From Streptomyces violaceusniger (GTDB lineage Bacteria > Actinomycetota > Actinomycetes > Streptomycetales > Streptomycetaceae), in assembly GCA_005405945.1 (NCBI GenBank), contig BJHW01000001.1, positions 806,001-870,000 on the forward strand: a DNA stretch of 64,000 nucleotides, given 5' to 3'. Positions within the stretch are counted from its first letter, which is position 1, and every line of letters begins with the position of its first letter. The notes under the pieces were generated by a model. The model saw nothing but the letters and a program-made list of their open reading frames with translations, searched no databases and was not told the DNA's origin. A program made the position numbers and the translations under genes. Below are positions 1 to 8,443 of the stretch, in pieces.

Positions 1-567
1 GGCCAGGGTGCGCAGCACCGCCTCGTCATCGGCGTCGAACTCCGCGGCGCCCTGCTTGTCGGTCAAGTACAGGTTGCCGAAGACCTGCTCGCGCACCTTG
101 ATCGGGGTGCCGAGGAAGCTGGTCATCGGCGGGTGCCCGGACGGGAAACCCACGGAAGAGGGATGCCGCGCCAGATTGGCCAGACGCAGCGGCTCCGGGT
201 GGCGGATCAGCAGCCCCAAGATGCCCTCACCGCGCGGATACTGACCGATTTCCGCGATGGTCTCCTCGTCGATGCCGACGGTGAGGAACTGCTTGATCGT
301 GCCTTCCTCACCCAGCACGCCGAGCGCCCCGTACTGCGCGTCGACCAGGCTGACGGCCGACTCCACGATGCGCTGCAGCACCACCTCCAGCTCCAAGTCG
401 GAGCCGATGGCGAGCACGGCGTCCAGCAGCGTATGGATGCGGTCGCGTGCCGACCGCACCTGCGCCACCTGCTGTTGCAGACCCTCCAGCAGCTCATCCA
501 ACCGCAACTGGGGCAAGGCCCCGGACACCGGGGTATCGCGGGGCTCCTGGCCACACTCGTCCACCAC
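1..567 (-). CDS. GAF-domain sensor (DevS/OsdK-like), 3' end off window
   Basis: The reading frame is open over all 189 codons and leaves the window at base 1, so only the N-terminal part is seen. It begins at a GTG (567) behind a GGGGAG ribosome site. The start of the protein is a coiled helix (about residues 14-45), followed by a GAF domain of the DevS/DosS class, with family-typical stretches such as VDAQYGALGVLGEEG and FGNLYLTDKQGAAEFDADDE. In mycobacterial and streptomycete DevS proteins this domain binds haem and senses O2, NO or CO, and a histidine kinase domain follows outside the part seen here. It closely resembles the truncated sensor at 12280-13356. A DevR/OsdR-like regulator lies at 8444-9136, so a two-component pair is plausible. 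Kinase activity cannot be judged from this fragment. Confidence 0.8.
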   Translation of the reverse strand, partial: MVDECGQEPRDTPVSGALPQLRLDELLEGLQQQVAQVRSARDRIHTLLDAVLAIGSDLELEVVLQRIVESAVSLVDAQYGALGVLGEEGTIKQFLTVGIDEETIAEIGQYPRGEGILGLLIRHPEPLRLANLARHPSSVGFPSGHPPMTSFLGTPIKVREQVFGNLYLTDKQGAAEFDADDEAVLRTLA

Positions 568-753
568 AGTTGCTCCCCTTTTCCCTCACGCCGACCTCAC
601 CAGGATGCCCGACGCGTGGACGCGGATCGACGGCGCCCCGGGGAGCGGTTCGGCGGCGGGTGCACACGCGGTTCCGGCGCCGGGCGCGTGCCGTCGGCTG
701 GTCGAGGGCGCCGGGGCGGAGGGAAGAAGGAAGTGTCAGGCATAGCTGTCAGG

Positions 754-1780
754 TCACGGGGACGGCTCCGGCACGCGGGTGCCGACGCGGGCACGGACCG
801 CCTCGGTCGAGGGTCCCCGCCGGGTGACCGCGTGGCGCACGCCCGTGCCGGTGAAGGCGAGCGCCGCGGCCGCCACCACCGCGAGCAGGACCAGGCCGAG
901 GGCGTACGAGCCGTACAGCGAGCCCATCACCGGCGGCGGGACGAAGCCTCCGAGGCCACCCGCGGCGCCGACGACGCCGGTGACCGATCCGACCTTGTTC
1001 GCCGGGGCCAGCAGGGCGACCAGGGCGAACACGGCGCCACTGCCCGCGCCGAGCGCGGCGGCCATGGCCGGGAACGCGATCGTGCCCACCGGCGCCAGGG
1101 GCGGTGTGAACGACTGGACGAAGGCCGCGACGAGGACCACGGCCAGCGTCACGGCGAGCACCCGCAACGGGCCGACGCGGTCCGACAGCCGACCGCCGAC
1201 CGGGCGCATCACGACCGCCGGCAGCACGAAGCCGGCCATCCGGTTCGCCGCGTCCGCCTGGGTCAGGCCGTAGCCCGTCTTCAGGTAGGTGGGCAGATAG
1301 ACGGAGAAGGCGACGTAGCCGCCGAAGGCCACCGCGTACAGGGCGGACGCCAGCCAGGTGACGCCGAGCCTGAGGGTGGCGGCGAGGCGGCGGCCCAGCG
1401 ATTCGGTGGGCACCGTACGGCCGGGCGCGTCGCGCAGCGCCAGGGCGGACACCAGTGCGTAGGCCGCCGGCACGGCGGGGGTGATCAGGAAGGGGTTGGC
1501 CATGCCGTGTGCCTTCACCAGCCGGACCGTGGTCAGCGCGCTGATCGCGGTGCCGCCCATACCGGCGCCGAAGACACCGATGGCCAGCCCACGCCGCTCC
1601 GGCGGGAACCAGGCGCCCACGAACGGCACACCGACGGCGAACGCGGTACCGCCGATACCGAGGAAGAACCCTCCCACCAGCAGGGCCGCGAGCGAGGAGC
1701 GCCCGCATCAGCCACGCCCGCCCGGACACGGGCACGGACGTCGCCGGTCCCTCGTTCTGCTTGCCCGACGGCTGAAGCAT
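754..1780 (-). pseudogene. narK: narK-type nitrate/nitrite MFS transporter, internally deleted
   Basis: The 3' two thirds (754 to about 1705) encode a clean MFS half with family features of the NarK/nitrate-nitrite group, for example GGFFLGIGGTAFAVG, SWFPPERRG-like and VMRPVGGRLSDRVGPLR. The start at 1780 (ATG) reads a typical short hydrophilic N-terminus ending in SGRAWLM. Near 1700-1712 the frame jumps directly into the fifth-helix region. Roughly 90-100 residues (the first helices) are missing and the frame is shifted, so no full transporter can be made. It sits beside the narGHJ remnant and would have supplied nitrate or exported nitrite for it. The type of damage (a clean deletion with a frame change) matches that in narG. 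Confidence 0.82.
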
Positions 1781-1813
1781 CGTCAGCCCGTTCCTTCGTG
1801 TTCGCAAGTGTGC

Positions 1814-1837
1814 GGCCCCGGAGATCCGCCCGGGGCC
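1814..1837. promoter_or_regulatory. 8-bp perfect inverted repeat upstream of narK
   Basis: GGCCCCGG (1814-1821) and CCGGGGCC (1830-1837) are perfect inverted arms separated by eight bases. They lie 34 bases upstream of the narK remnant start. The dyad could be an operator or a transcript hairpin. No known protein is assigned. Confidence 0.4.
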
Positions 1838-2027
1838 ACAGGCCACCTGACCGCGCGGTGCGCACCAGTGGCCCAACGCCACTATCCGCGGGCCGAGTCC
1901 GCGGAGGGTGGGCCATCCGGCCTCACCATCCGGCCCGCCGGTCCCCCGGCTTCCCGTCCGGCCGGATCACGAGGTCCGGTACGAGGTCGTCCGCGCGCCC
2001 CGGCTGGAACAGCGGGCGCATGGACAG

Positions 2028-2041
2028 AGGCCCTACGGCCC
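2028..2041. promoter_or_regulatory. OsdR/DevR-like box upstream of PNPOx gene
   Basis: AGGCCCTACGGCCC lies 36 bases before the ATG at 2078. It matches the best box in this locus (GGGCCGGTCGGCCC at 9234) at 10 of 14 positions. DevR-family regulators bind GGGnC/GnCCC-type dyads in front of hypoxia genes. The assignment is by similarity and gene context only. Confidence 0.4.
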
Positions 2042-2077
2042 TAACGGTGCCCCGGCCGGGGAAGGCAGCATGGACTG

Positions 2078-2500
2078 ATGTTCCACAACGAAGGCTTTCG
2101 CGTGCTCGATCCGCAGGAGTGCCTGCGCCTGTTGGCCAAGGTGCCGGTCGGTCGCGTCGTGTACACCCGGCAGGCGTTGCCCGCGGTGCTCCCGGTCAAC
2201 TTCTCCCTGGACGCGGACTCCTCCGTGCTCCTGCGCACCTCGGCCGGCTCGGGTCTCGTGCACGCCGTCGACGGGGTCGTGGTGGCCTTCGAGGCCGACG
2301 ACTTCGACGCCGCGACCCGCTCCGGGTGGAGCGTCGTCGTCACCGGCCGGGCAACCGTGGTCACCGACCCCGCCCAACACGAACGGCTCTCGCGGGTCGG
2401 CCCACGCTCCTGGGTGGTCACGCACGATGACGTCTTCGTCCGCATCGAGTCCGAGATGGTCACCGGCCGGGAGGTTTCCGGCACGCGCGGCGCGGACTGA
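2078..2500 (+). CDS. Pyridoxamine 5'-phosphate oxidase-fold flavin-binding protein
   Basis: This 140-residue protein has the split-barrel PNPOx fold. It reads a regulatory-type N-terminus (LDPQECLRLLAKVPVGRVVYT), the barrel strand PVNFSLD, and the family signature SGWSVVVTGRATVV. Such small proteins bind FMN or F420 and are strongly induced under hypoxia in mycobacteria and streptomycetes, usually as members of the DevR/OsdR regulon. Substrates are mostly unknown. It shares the same layout, though not the same sequence, with the protein at 7317-7754, so the locus carries two paralogues. The gene stands alone between damaged nar genes and appears intact. A possible DevR-type box lies just upstream. 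Confidence 0.85.
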   Translation: MFHNEGFRVLDPQECLRLLAKVPVGRVVYTRQALPAVLPVNFSLDADSSVLLRTSAGSGLVHAVDGVVVAFEADDFDAATRSGWSVVVTGRATVVTDPAQHERLSRVGPRSWVVTHDDVFVRIESEMVTGREVSGTRGAD

Positions 2501-2538
2501 CCGGGCGCGACGGGCAAGCGCGTTCAAGGACACTCATG

Positions 2539-2736
2539 TCACCGGGACCGGGACCGTCCACGCCGCTTGGCGGGCACGGTCAGTCCCACGTCGTACACGA
2601 AGTTCAGGACGTCCTCCGCGTCGGCGGGGGTGAGCGAGCCGAGCCGGCGGCCGCGGCCGGTGGGCACCAGGAAGAAGGCGCTCCACAGCGTCGCGCCGTG
2701 CTGGTGCTGTCGGCGGATCGCTCGCGCGCCGCTCAT
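2539..2736 (-). pseudogene. Fragment resembling a radical SAM/SPASM protein
   Basis: A short open frame carries LWSAFFLVPTGRG followed by LTPADAEDVLNFVYDVG. This resembles the internal strand-helix segment of TIGR04053-type radical SAM proteins, which are often found beside nar genes. The CxxxCxxC cluster region, the rest of the barrel and the SPASM tail are absent, so this is only a 65-codon scrap. The identification rests on one conserved stretch and is tentative. Confidence 0.35.
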
Positions 2737-3118
2737 CCGGTCCTCCGTACGGGATGGGTACGCGGTGTGCGTCCGGCCGCCCGGGAGTCAGGGCAGACGT
2801 GGCGAGCGGCCGGACGGTGACCGGTCCGGCCCGTGCGCGGCGCCCGCCACGGGGGACGGCGATGGAGACAGCCGAACGGGCGCTCGATGCGGTCGTCCAC
2901 GGGATATCTCCGGATCGGTCGGCAACCAGCGTCCGTCATCGGGCGGTCCCGGCGCGGCGGCCAATGGGCCCGTCGACAGGGGCCAAGAGTCCTTCGTCCA
3001 CGTCCGGTGGGAGCCGGGCCGGTCGAGGGCGGTCGGCGCCCGGGCCGAGTGGCCATCGGGCACCGCCCACTCGGCCCTGATCACAGCTCCGGAGAGGGCC
3101 GAAGCGGTCTGCCGGTCA
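2737..3118. other. Non-coding stretch before narG remnant
   Basis: No convincing gene was found on either strand. Short open frames here are all compositional shadows. The last bases carry the narG promoter region with the dyad at 3119-3132. Confidence 0.5.
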
Positions 3119-3132
3119 GGGACGTTCGACCC
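3119..3132. promoter_or_regulatory. OsdR/DevR-like box upstream of narG remnant
   Basis: GGGACGTTCGACCC forms an imperfect dyad (GGG-AC ... G-ACCC) 38 bases before the ATG at 3171. It has the same GGGnC spacing as the other boxes in this locus, consistent with an oxygen-limitation promoter for nar. Confidence 0.45.
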
Positions 3133-3170
3133 CGGGCTCGGCGCGGGGTCCGCGCCTAGCGTTCGTGACC

Positions 3171-4062
3171 ATGGAGAACGACAAAACTGCGCGCCCCTCG
3201 CAGCGGCGCGCGGGCGGGGGCTGGCCGCTGGCCGCCCGCGGGCTGCTGACCCGCCGTGAGGTGTCGGCCGACGGACGTGCCGTCTTCGGTGAGGGCGACC
3301 CGAAGTGGGAGGGGTCCTACCGGGAACGCTGGGCGCACGACAAGGTGGTGCGCTCCACGCACGGCGTCAACTGCACCGGCTCGTGTTCGTGGATGGTGTA
3401 CGTCAAGGACGGCATCATCACCTGGCAGCACCAGGCCACCGACTACCCGTCGATCGGCACGGACTGGCCCGAGTACGAGCCGCGGGGCTGCCCACACGGC
3501 GCGTCGTTCTCCTGGTACAGCTACTCGCCCAGCCGGGTCCGCCATCCGTATGTGCGGGACGCGCTGCTGAAGCGGTGGCGCGAGGCGCGCCGCCGTCTCG
3601 GCGACCCCGTGGCGGCTTCCGGTGGGGGAAGACCGGGCGAGGCCGCTGGAACCTCGACCTCGGCGCCACACCACCGTCTTCGACCTGATGCTCGCCCAGT
3701 ACGGCGTGGCCCGTCCCGGGCTTCCGGGCACCTGGCCCTCCTCGTACGAGGACGCGAGCGAGCCGTACGCCCCTGCCTGGCAGGAGACGATGACGTCCGT
3801 CCCAGCGTAGCAAGTGGCCAGGATCGCACGGGAGTTCACCCGCAACGCCGAGCGCACCCGGGGCCGTTCGATGATCGCGACGGGCGCGGGCACCAACCAC
3901 TGGTTCCACTCCGACACCATCTACCGGGCCTTTCTGGCGCTGACCACGATGACCGGCTGTCAAGGAGTGAACGGCGGCGGCTGGGCACACTACGTCGGCC
4001 AGGAGAAGGTCCGTCCGCTGACCGGCTTCCAGCCCTTGGCGTTCGCCTTCGACTGGCAGCGG
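3171..4062 (+). pseudogene. narG: narG nitrate reductase alpha subunit, several internal deletions
   Basis: Three blocks of NarG are joined. Block one (3171 to about 3606) is the N-terminus with the FS0 iron-sulphur ligands [10 protein letters not shown] and EPRGCPHG. Block two (about 3612-3663, another frame) reads [16 protein letters not shown] from the middle of the protein. Block three (about 3664-4060, third frame) reads [16 protein letters not shown] and then [16 protein letters not shown] and [18 protein letters not shown], and is interrupted by a TAG at 3808. A NarG of this type has over 1200 residues; about 300 remain, and most of the molybdopterin domain and all of the C-terminus are gone. 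The remnant runs straight into narH. It cannot make an enzyme. Confidence 0.9.
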
Positions 4063-4452
4063 CGCGCCGCCGTCACCCGGCTGCGCATCCCGCTGGAGTA
4101 CCTGGCGGAGCTGTTCACCGCCGGGGACACCGATGTGGTCGCCGGAGTGCTGATGAAGCTGACCGCGCTGCGCTCGTACATGCGTGCACGCGCCCTCGGC
4201 GAGCCGGGTCACGAGGCCGTACTGAAGGCGGTGGGCCTCACCCCGCGGAACGGGGAGGAGCTGCACCGGCTGCTCGCCGTCGCGAAGTACGCCGACCGTT
4301 ACGTCGTTCCCGCGGCGCACAAGGAGGACGCGGCCGCTCTGACCGCGATGGGGAACCGCTGTCCCGTCGAGTCGCCGGACAGCGGTCGCCGACGGGTGCC
4401 GCTCGGCATGCCTGTCCCGCGCCGCGACAACCCCGCCGGAGGCCGCCCGTGA
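4063..4452 (+). pseudogene. narH: narH C-terminal fragment
   Basis: From about 4063 the frame reads [19 protein letters not shown], then [11 protein letters not shown] and [17 protein letters not shown]. This is the C-terminal tail of the nitrate reductase beta subunit. All four [Fe-S] cysteine clusters of NarH are missing because the deletion that removed the end of narG also removed the first three quarters of narH. The stop overlaps the GTG of the next fragment by four bases (GTGA), as expected for the natural narH-narJ junction, so the 3' boundary is original. Confidence 0.85.
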
Positions 4453-4616
4453 GCCCGCTGCCCGCCACCGTGCCCGCCATGGTGCGCACCCGCGTCCGGG
4501 CGACCATGCGCCGACTCTTCCGGCTCACCCCGAAGGAGGCCCAGGCGCGCGCCCCGCTGCTGCGGCTGCGCTCTCTGCTGCTGCAGTACCCGGACCGTGA
4601 ACTCACCGCGCGCCGC
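4449..4616 (+). pseudogene. narJ: narJ N-terminal fragment, in frame with VKOR gene
   Basis: About 56 residues remain of NarJ, the chaperone that inserts the molybdenum cofactor into NarG: a basic start, then [20 protein letters not shown] and [10 protein letters not shown]. The rest of narJ and all of narI are gone. The frame continues without a stop into the VKOR protein, so translation from GTG 4449 would give a NarJ'-VKOR chimera of about 257 residues. Confidence 0.7.
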
Positions 4617-5222
4617 ATGAGCCGGGCCCGCCCAGGAGAGGCGAGTCGGCGCGTCGGTTGGCTGCTGACCTTGACCGGAGCCGTCGGCTGGCTCGCTTCC
4701 TTCCGGCTCGCGGTGGACGACTGGCGGCTGCTGAAGGACCCGGCCTATCAGCCGCCGTGCGACATCAGCCCGGTCGTCAGCTGTGGCAGCGTCATGTCCA
4801 GTCCGGAGGGCAGCGTCTTCGGCTTCCCCAACATGCTGCTCGGCCTCGGCGCCTTCGCCGCGGTCGCCGTCCTCGGACTGGCCGTGCTCACCGGGGCACG
4901 TCTGCACCGGATGCTGTGGCTGGCCCTGAACGCCGGCGCCCTCGCCGGTGTGGTGTTCGCGCACTGGCTGATCTACCAGTCGCTGTTCGGACTCGGCAGG
5001 CTCTGCCCCTACTGCGCCGTGGTCTGGGCCGTCACCATCGCCCTGTTCTGGTACGTCACGCTGCACAACCTGGGGCGGGGAGTCATCCCCGTACCGGCGG
5101 TCGGCCGGAGCACCCTCGATCTGGTCCTGGAGACGCGCTGGATGCTCCTGGCGGGCTGGTACGGCGTGATCGCCGTCCTCGTGCTCATCCGCTTCTGGTC
5201 CTACTGGAACGGCCTGCTGTGA
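4617..5222 (+). CDS. Vitamin K epoxide reductase (VKOR) family membrane protein
   Basis: About 201 residues with four to five membrane helices. It has the two loop cysteines ([13 protein letters not shown]), and the redox motif CPYC near residue 130 in a helix following [15 protein letters not shown]. Bacterial VKOR proteins reoxidise DsbA-like oxidases with quinone and so drive disulphide formation outside the membrane. The ATG at 4617 ([12 protein letters not shown]) matches the usual family N-terminus, but an upstream in-frame fusion to the narJ fragment starting at GTG 4449 is possible. All catalytic cysteines are kept, so this is probably the only working protein left in the nar block. 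A strong terminator follows. Confidence 0.85.
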   Translation: MSRARPGEASRRVGWLLTLTGAVGWLASFRLAVDDWRLLKDPAYQPPCDISPVVSCGSVMSSPEGSVFGFPNMLLGLGAFAAVAVLGLAVLTGARLHRMLWLALNAGALAGVVFAHWLIYQSLFGLGRLCPYCAVVWAVTIALFWYVTLHNLGRGVIPVPAVGRSTLDLVLETRWMLLAGWYGVIAVLVLIRFWSYWNGLL

Positions 5223-5231
5223 AACGGGCGC

Positions 5232-5265
5232 CAGGCCCCACGGGCCGAATGGTCCGTGGGGCCTG
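5232..5265. terminator. Rho-independent-type terminator between convergent genes
   Basis: A 15-bp stem (CAGGCCCCACGGGCC against GGTCCGTGGGGCCTG, one G:U pair) with a four-base loop is followed by TTT. It lies between VKOR (+) and the flavohemoglobin gene (-) and can serve both. Confidence 0.8.
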
Positions 5266-5293
5266 TTTCCCGCTCGCCCGGCGGCCGGGCGTC

Positions 5294-6498
5294 TCAGCCC
5301 TCGGCGTGGGCCAGCCACAGGTCGGGGCCGAAGACCTCGTAGCGGATGTGGCGTGCGGGGACACCGGCCTGGAGCAGTTGGGCCCGGGCGGCACGCATGA
5401 AGGGGAGCGAACCGCACAGGTACGCGTCGGCGCCGGCGGGCAGGTCCAGGCCATCGAGGTCCATCAGGCCCGTGCGCGCACCGGTTTCCCCGGCCGCGTC
5501 CCGCTCGTACCAGAACTCCGCTCGCGCGTCGGGCAGTTGGGACACGAGACGGCGGGTGTCGGCGCGCAGGGCGTGGTCGGCCGGGGCGCGGTCGGCGTGC
5601 AGGACACGGACCGGACGGGCCGAACCGGTGGCGGCGAGGTGTTCGAGCATGCCGACCATGGGGGTGCAGCCGATACCGGCGGACACCAGCACGAGCGGGG
5701 TGTCGGTGTCATCGAGGACCACGTCCCCGAACGGGGCCGACAGGGTGAGTTCGCCGCCGGTCCGGACGGTGCGGTGCAGCTGGTTGGACACCTCGCCCTC
5801 GGGGGCGCCTGCCACGCCCGCCACGCGCTTGACGGTGATGCGCCGCAGCCGGTCGCCGGGGCGTTGGACAGGCTGTACTGGCGGGTCTGGTGGATTCCGT
5901 CGGGCATGAGCACCCGGACGCTGACGTACTGACCGGCGCGGGCAGCGGGCAGCGGGCCGTCATCGGCCGGGCGCAGCAGGAAGGATGCCACGTCCGGGGT
6001 CTCTTCCCGCCGCTCCACGACGGTCCACCGCCGCCACGGGTGCCGCGGGTCGACCCGGGCTTCCTGGTAGAGGCGGGCCTCCTGGGCGATGAGGGCACCG
6101 GCCATCAGCCAGTACGCCTCGTCCCAGGCGGAGACCACCTCCGCGGTGGCGGCCTCGCCCAGCACATCCCCGATGGCGCGGAAGAGGTATTTGTGGACGA
6201 TCGTGTACTGGTCCTCGGTGACGCCGAGCGCGGCGTGCTTGTGGGCGATCCGGGACAGCAGCGCGTCGGGGCGGGTGTCGGGGTCGGCCAGCAGCGCCTG
6301 GGCGAAGGCCGCGATCGACCCCGCCAGGGCCTTGCGCTGCTCGCCGCTGGCCTGGTTGCCGCGGTTGAACAGCCCGTCCAGCAGCTCGGGCTGCTCGGCG
6401 AACATGGTGCCGTAGAAACGCGCGGTGATCTCGTCCAGGGCCTCGCCGACAACGGGCAGGGTGGCACGGATGACAGCGGCCGATCCAAGCGAAAGCAC
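5294..6498 (-). pseudogene. hmp: Flavohemoglobin (NO dioxygenase), single-base frameshift
   Basis: The N-terminal globin domain (GLFNRGNQASGEQRKAL; proximal histidine region AHKHAALGV) is followed by the FAD domain (RQYSLS) and then, in another frame, the NAD domain (VLVSAGIGCTPMVGML, ending EVFGPDLWLA). Together they would give a normal protein of about 400 residues that detoxifies NO to nitrate. The frames part at about 5857: the expected NAPGDRLRR reads as NAPATGCG because one G is missing in a short G run. GTG 6498 is chosen as the start because AGAGGAGA lies just upstream. The loss may be real or a sequencing error. The gene is divergent from the cluster starting at 6823. Confidence 0.85.
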
Positions 6499-6631
6499 GG
6501 TTCTCCTCTGTGCGGGCACGTAGGGGGACGGCGCTCACCGCCACAGCGGGCCCGTCGTGTGGATCGCACCGGCACATCGATCGTGCTGGTGGCACCGTGA
6601 TCCCGAGTAGGGCCGAACTTCCTCGATGCCA

Positions 6632-6645
6632 GGGACCGTCGGGCC
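6632..6645. promoter_or_regulatory. OsdR/DevR-like box, hmp side
   Basis: GGGACCGTCGGGCC lies in the divergent region, 134 bases upstream of the hmp start. It is one of two similar boxes here, as expected if each divergent unit has its own. Confidence 0.45.
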
Positions 6646-6716
6646 GAGTGGATTTGATGCTCGACCGTTCGCGCGGGCCGACGGAAACCGGAGCGAGATG
6701 GCTTTTCCCTCCGCAA

Positions 6717-6730
6717 GGACCGGTCGGCCC
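6717..6730. promoter_or_regulatory. OsdR/DevR-like box, side of the 6823 operon
   Basis: GGACCGGTCGGCCC lies 92 bases before the ATG at 6823 and agrees with the box at 9234 at 12 of 14 positions. Confidence 0.5.
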
Positions 6731-6822
6731 TTTCCGTGTTCCGCCCGGCTCTGGCGCGCCGCGCCCGGGCCCGGAGACGATCAAGCGGACCAGTGGGCGG
6801 TGAGGAGAAAGGACAGTCGGGG

Positions 6823-7320
6823 ATGATCGCTGTCGTAGGGCATCCCGATCTCAGCGCGTCGACGCTCGTGCTGGTGGAGGAGGAACTGCGGGCGCGGCTT
6901 GCCGAGTTCGCCCGGGCGGGCAGAGCCGGTCTGGTCCGCGCCGGAAAGGGGTTGCCGACGGCATTCGGGAGGGCCGCCCGCAGGGCCGGGCTGGCCCTGG
7001 TGACGGTCCTGCCGTCGCGGAACGGCGTGCCCACGCAGTTGGCCGGGCTCGACCCCAGGGCCGTCGGCGAACTGCTGCTGCTGTCGGATCAGGTGCGGCT
7101 GGTGGAGTACGACCCGGGCGACCGCGGCTCGTGCGTGACCGCGGACGAGAGCTTGCTGCGCCACTGCGCCCGCGTGCTCGCGGTGTGGGACGGCTCGCCG
7201 TCCAACGGCCGCGACGTCACGGCGCATCTGGTGGCCTACGCGCGCAGCCACGGGGTCGATGTCGAGGTGATCTGGCCGCGGGGTGCCATGCACGGGACCG
7301 TATCCCGGGAACGGTCATGA
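6823..7320 (+). CDS. Rossmann-fold (SLOG/LOG-like) protein of the hypoxia locus
   Basis: About 165 residues. The start MIAVVGHPDLS places a strand followed by a Gly-containing turn at the N-terminus, a helix rich in Leu/Glu/Arg follows (TLVLVEEELRARLAEF), and the C-terminal half has a second nucleotide-fold element (CARVLAVWDGSPSNGRD), like SLOG-superfamily nucleotide-sensing proteins. No enzymatic motif is certain. ATG 6823 is chosen because GAGGAGAAAGGA precedes it. It overlaps the next gene by four bases (ATGA), so the two are translationally coupled. A DevR-type box upstream suggests low-oxygen induction. The function is unknown. Confidence 0.6.
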   Translation: MIAVVGHPDLSASTLVLVEEELRARLAEFARAGRAGLVRAGKGLPTAFGRAARRAGLALVTVLPSRNGVPTQLAGLDPRAVGELLLLSDQVRLVEYDPGDRGSCVTADESLLRHCARVLAVWDGSPSNGRDVTAHLVAYARSHGVDVEVIWPRGAMHGTVSRERS

Positions 7321-7754
7321 CCGTTCAGCCTCTTCCTCCCGTTCCCGGCACTCGTATGGTGGAGCTGGACCGGAGGGAATCGCTCAGGCTGCTGATGCGC
7401 GTGTCCATGGGGCGGGTGGGCTTCACCCACCAGGCGCTCCCGGTGATCCGGCCGGTCAACCACCTCGTGAACGACGACGGCGACATCGTCATCCGCACCC
7501 ACGCCGGTGCCGCGCTCCTGGCCACCACGTCTGCGTCCGAAGTGGTGGTGTACGAGGCCGACCAAATCGACGAGGCCACGCACACCGGCTGGAGCGTGAT
7601 GGTCACCGGCACCGCGAGCCGCGTCACGGATCCGCTGACGCTCGCCCGCTACCGCACCGAGCTCACGCCCTGGATCAACACGGAGATGGAGCACGTGGTC
7701 CGCATCCGTGCCGACTTCGTGACCGGCTACCGGCTGGAGACGACGGCGGTGTGA
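7317..7754 (+). CDS. Second PNPOx-fold flavin-binding protein
   Basis: 145 residues. The pattern is the same as in the protein at 2078: LDRRESLRLLMRVSMGRVGFT, then PVIRPVNHLV and the signature TGWSVMVTGTASRV, and the end ADFVTGYRL. These are PNPOx-like split-barrel proteins that bind a flavin; the hypoxia-induced members have no firmly known substrate. The start overlaps the stop of the SLOG-like gene (ATGA at 7317), so both belong to one operon. Two members in one locus suggests different partners or substrates. Confidence 0.85.
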   Translation: MTVQPLPPVPGTRMVELDRRESLRLLMRVSMGRVGFTHQALPVIRPVNHLVNDDGDIVIRTHAGAALLATTSASEVVVYEADQIDEATHTGWSVMVTGTASRVTDPLTLARYRTELTPWINTEMEHVVRIRADFVTGYRLETTAV

Positions 7755-7809
7755 GGCGGCCGCGTCCGGTGGCGGACGCCTCACGGCCACCGCGCGGCGA
7801 TCCACGACG

Positions 7810-7823
7810 GGGCCGGGTGGCCC
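7810..7823. promoter_or_regulatory. OsdR/DevR-like box upstream of cNMP-domain gene
   Basis: GGGCCGGGTGGCCC, 91 bases before ATG 7915, with 5-base inverted arms (GGGCC/GGCCC). Same spacing as the box at 9234. Confidence 0.45.
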
Positions 7824-7914
7824 GCGTTACGACCCCGATGGCCCCTCGTCCGGGCCCGGCCGCCGCCGCACGCTGGAGGCGGCAGATTGACAAACCCCTT
7901 CCGGGAGGCAGGTC

Positions 7915-8370
7915 ATGAACACCCCCACCATGCTGCGCGCACTGCCCGCCGATCACCGGCGACGGCTCATGCGCCTCCCCCGGGAGGTGTCCTTCCCGCA
8001 GGGAACACGCCTGTTCGACGAAGGTGCCCGCGCGGACCGGTTCTGGATCCTTCGCACCGGCTCGGTCGAGCTCGACACGCAGGTGCCCGGTCGGCGTACC
8101 GCCGTCATAGAGACGCTGGGTGCAGGCGAACTCGTCGGCTGGTCCTGGCTGTTCGCACCGCATGTGTGGCATCTGGGCGCCACGGCGACGACACCCGTGC
8201 GGGCCTACGCATTCGATGCCACGGCTATCCGCTCCATGTGCCAGGACGACCCGGCTCTCGGCCAGGCCGTCACCCAGTGGGTCGGCGAGGTGCTCGCCCA
8301 CCGGCTGCGTTGTGCCAGGACCCGGCTGCTGGACCTCTCCACCCCGTACGGCGCCGGCAGCGCCGTCTGA
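7915..8370 (+). CDS. Cyclic-nucleotide-binding-domain protein without DNA-binding domain
   Basis: 151 residues form one cNMP-binding (Crp-type) barrel: FPQGTRLFDEGARADRFWILRTGSVEL, then the phosphate-cassette region (ETLGAGELVGWSWLF), and a C-terminal helix with a short Ala-Arg rich end. There is no helix-turn-helix, so it is not a Crp regulator by itself. Similar stand-alone domains occur in hypoxia and universal-stress clusters of actinomycetes. Whether it binds cAMP, another ligand or a partner protein cannot be told: the canonical Arg-Ser of cAMP binders is not evident. It ends 73 bases from the convergent regulator gene. Confidence 0.78.
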   Translation: MNTPTMLRALPADHRRRLMRLPREVSFPQGTRLFDEGARADRFWILRTGSVELDTQVPGRRTAVIETLGAGELVGWSWLFAPHVWHLGATATTPVRAYAFDATAIRSMCQDDPALGQAVTQWVGEVLAHRLRCARTRLLDLSTPYGAGSAV

Positions 8371-8443
8371 CCGGGCGAAAGGCGGCGAGGGAGAGCGCGG
8401 AGGAAGTCCGTCGAGAAGTCGTGGCGTCCACCGGCCTCGGTCT

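Noticed and set aside
133..2430. Plus-strand frame of 765 codons across the sensor, narK and PNPOx region
   Set aside because: It crosses three real genes in wrong frames and has very high Arg/Gly/Ala content without any family motif.
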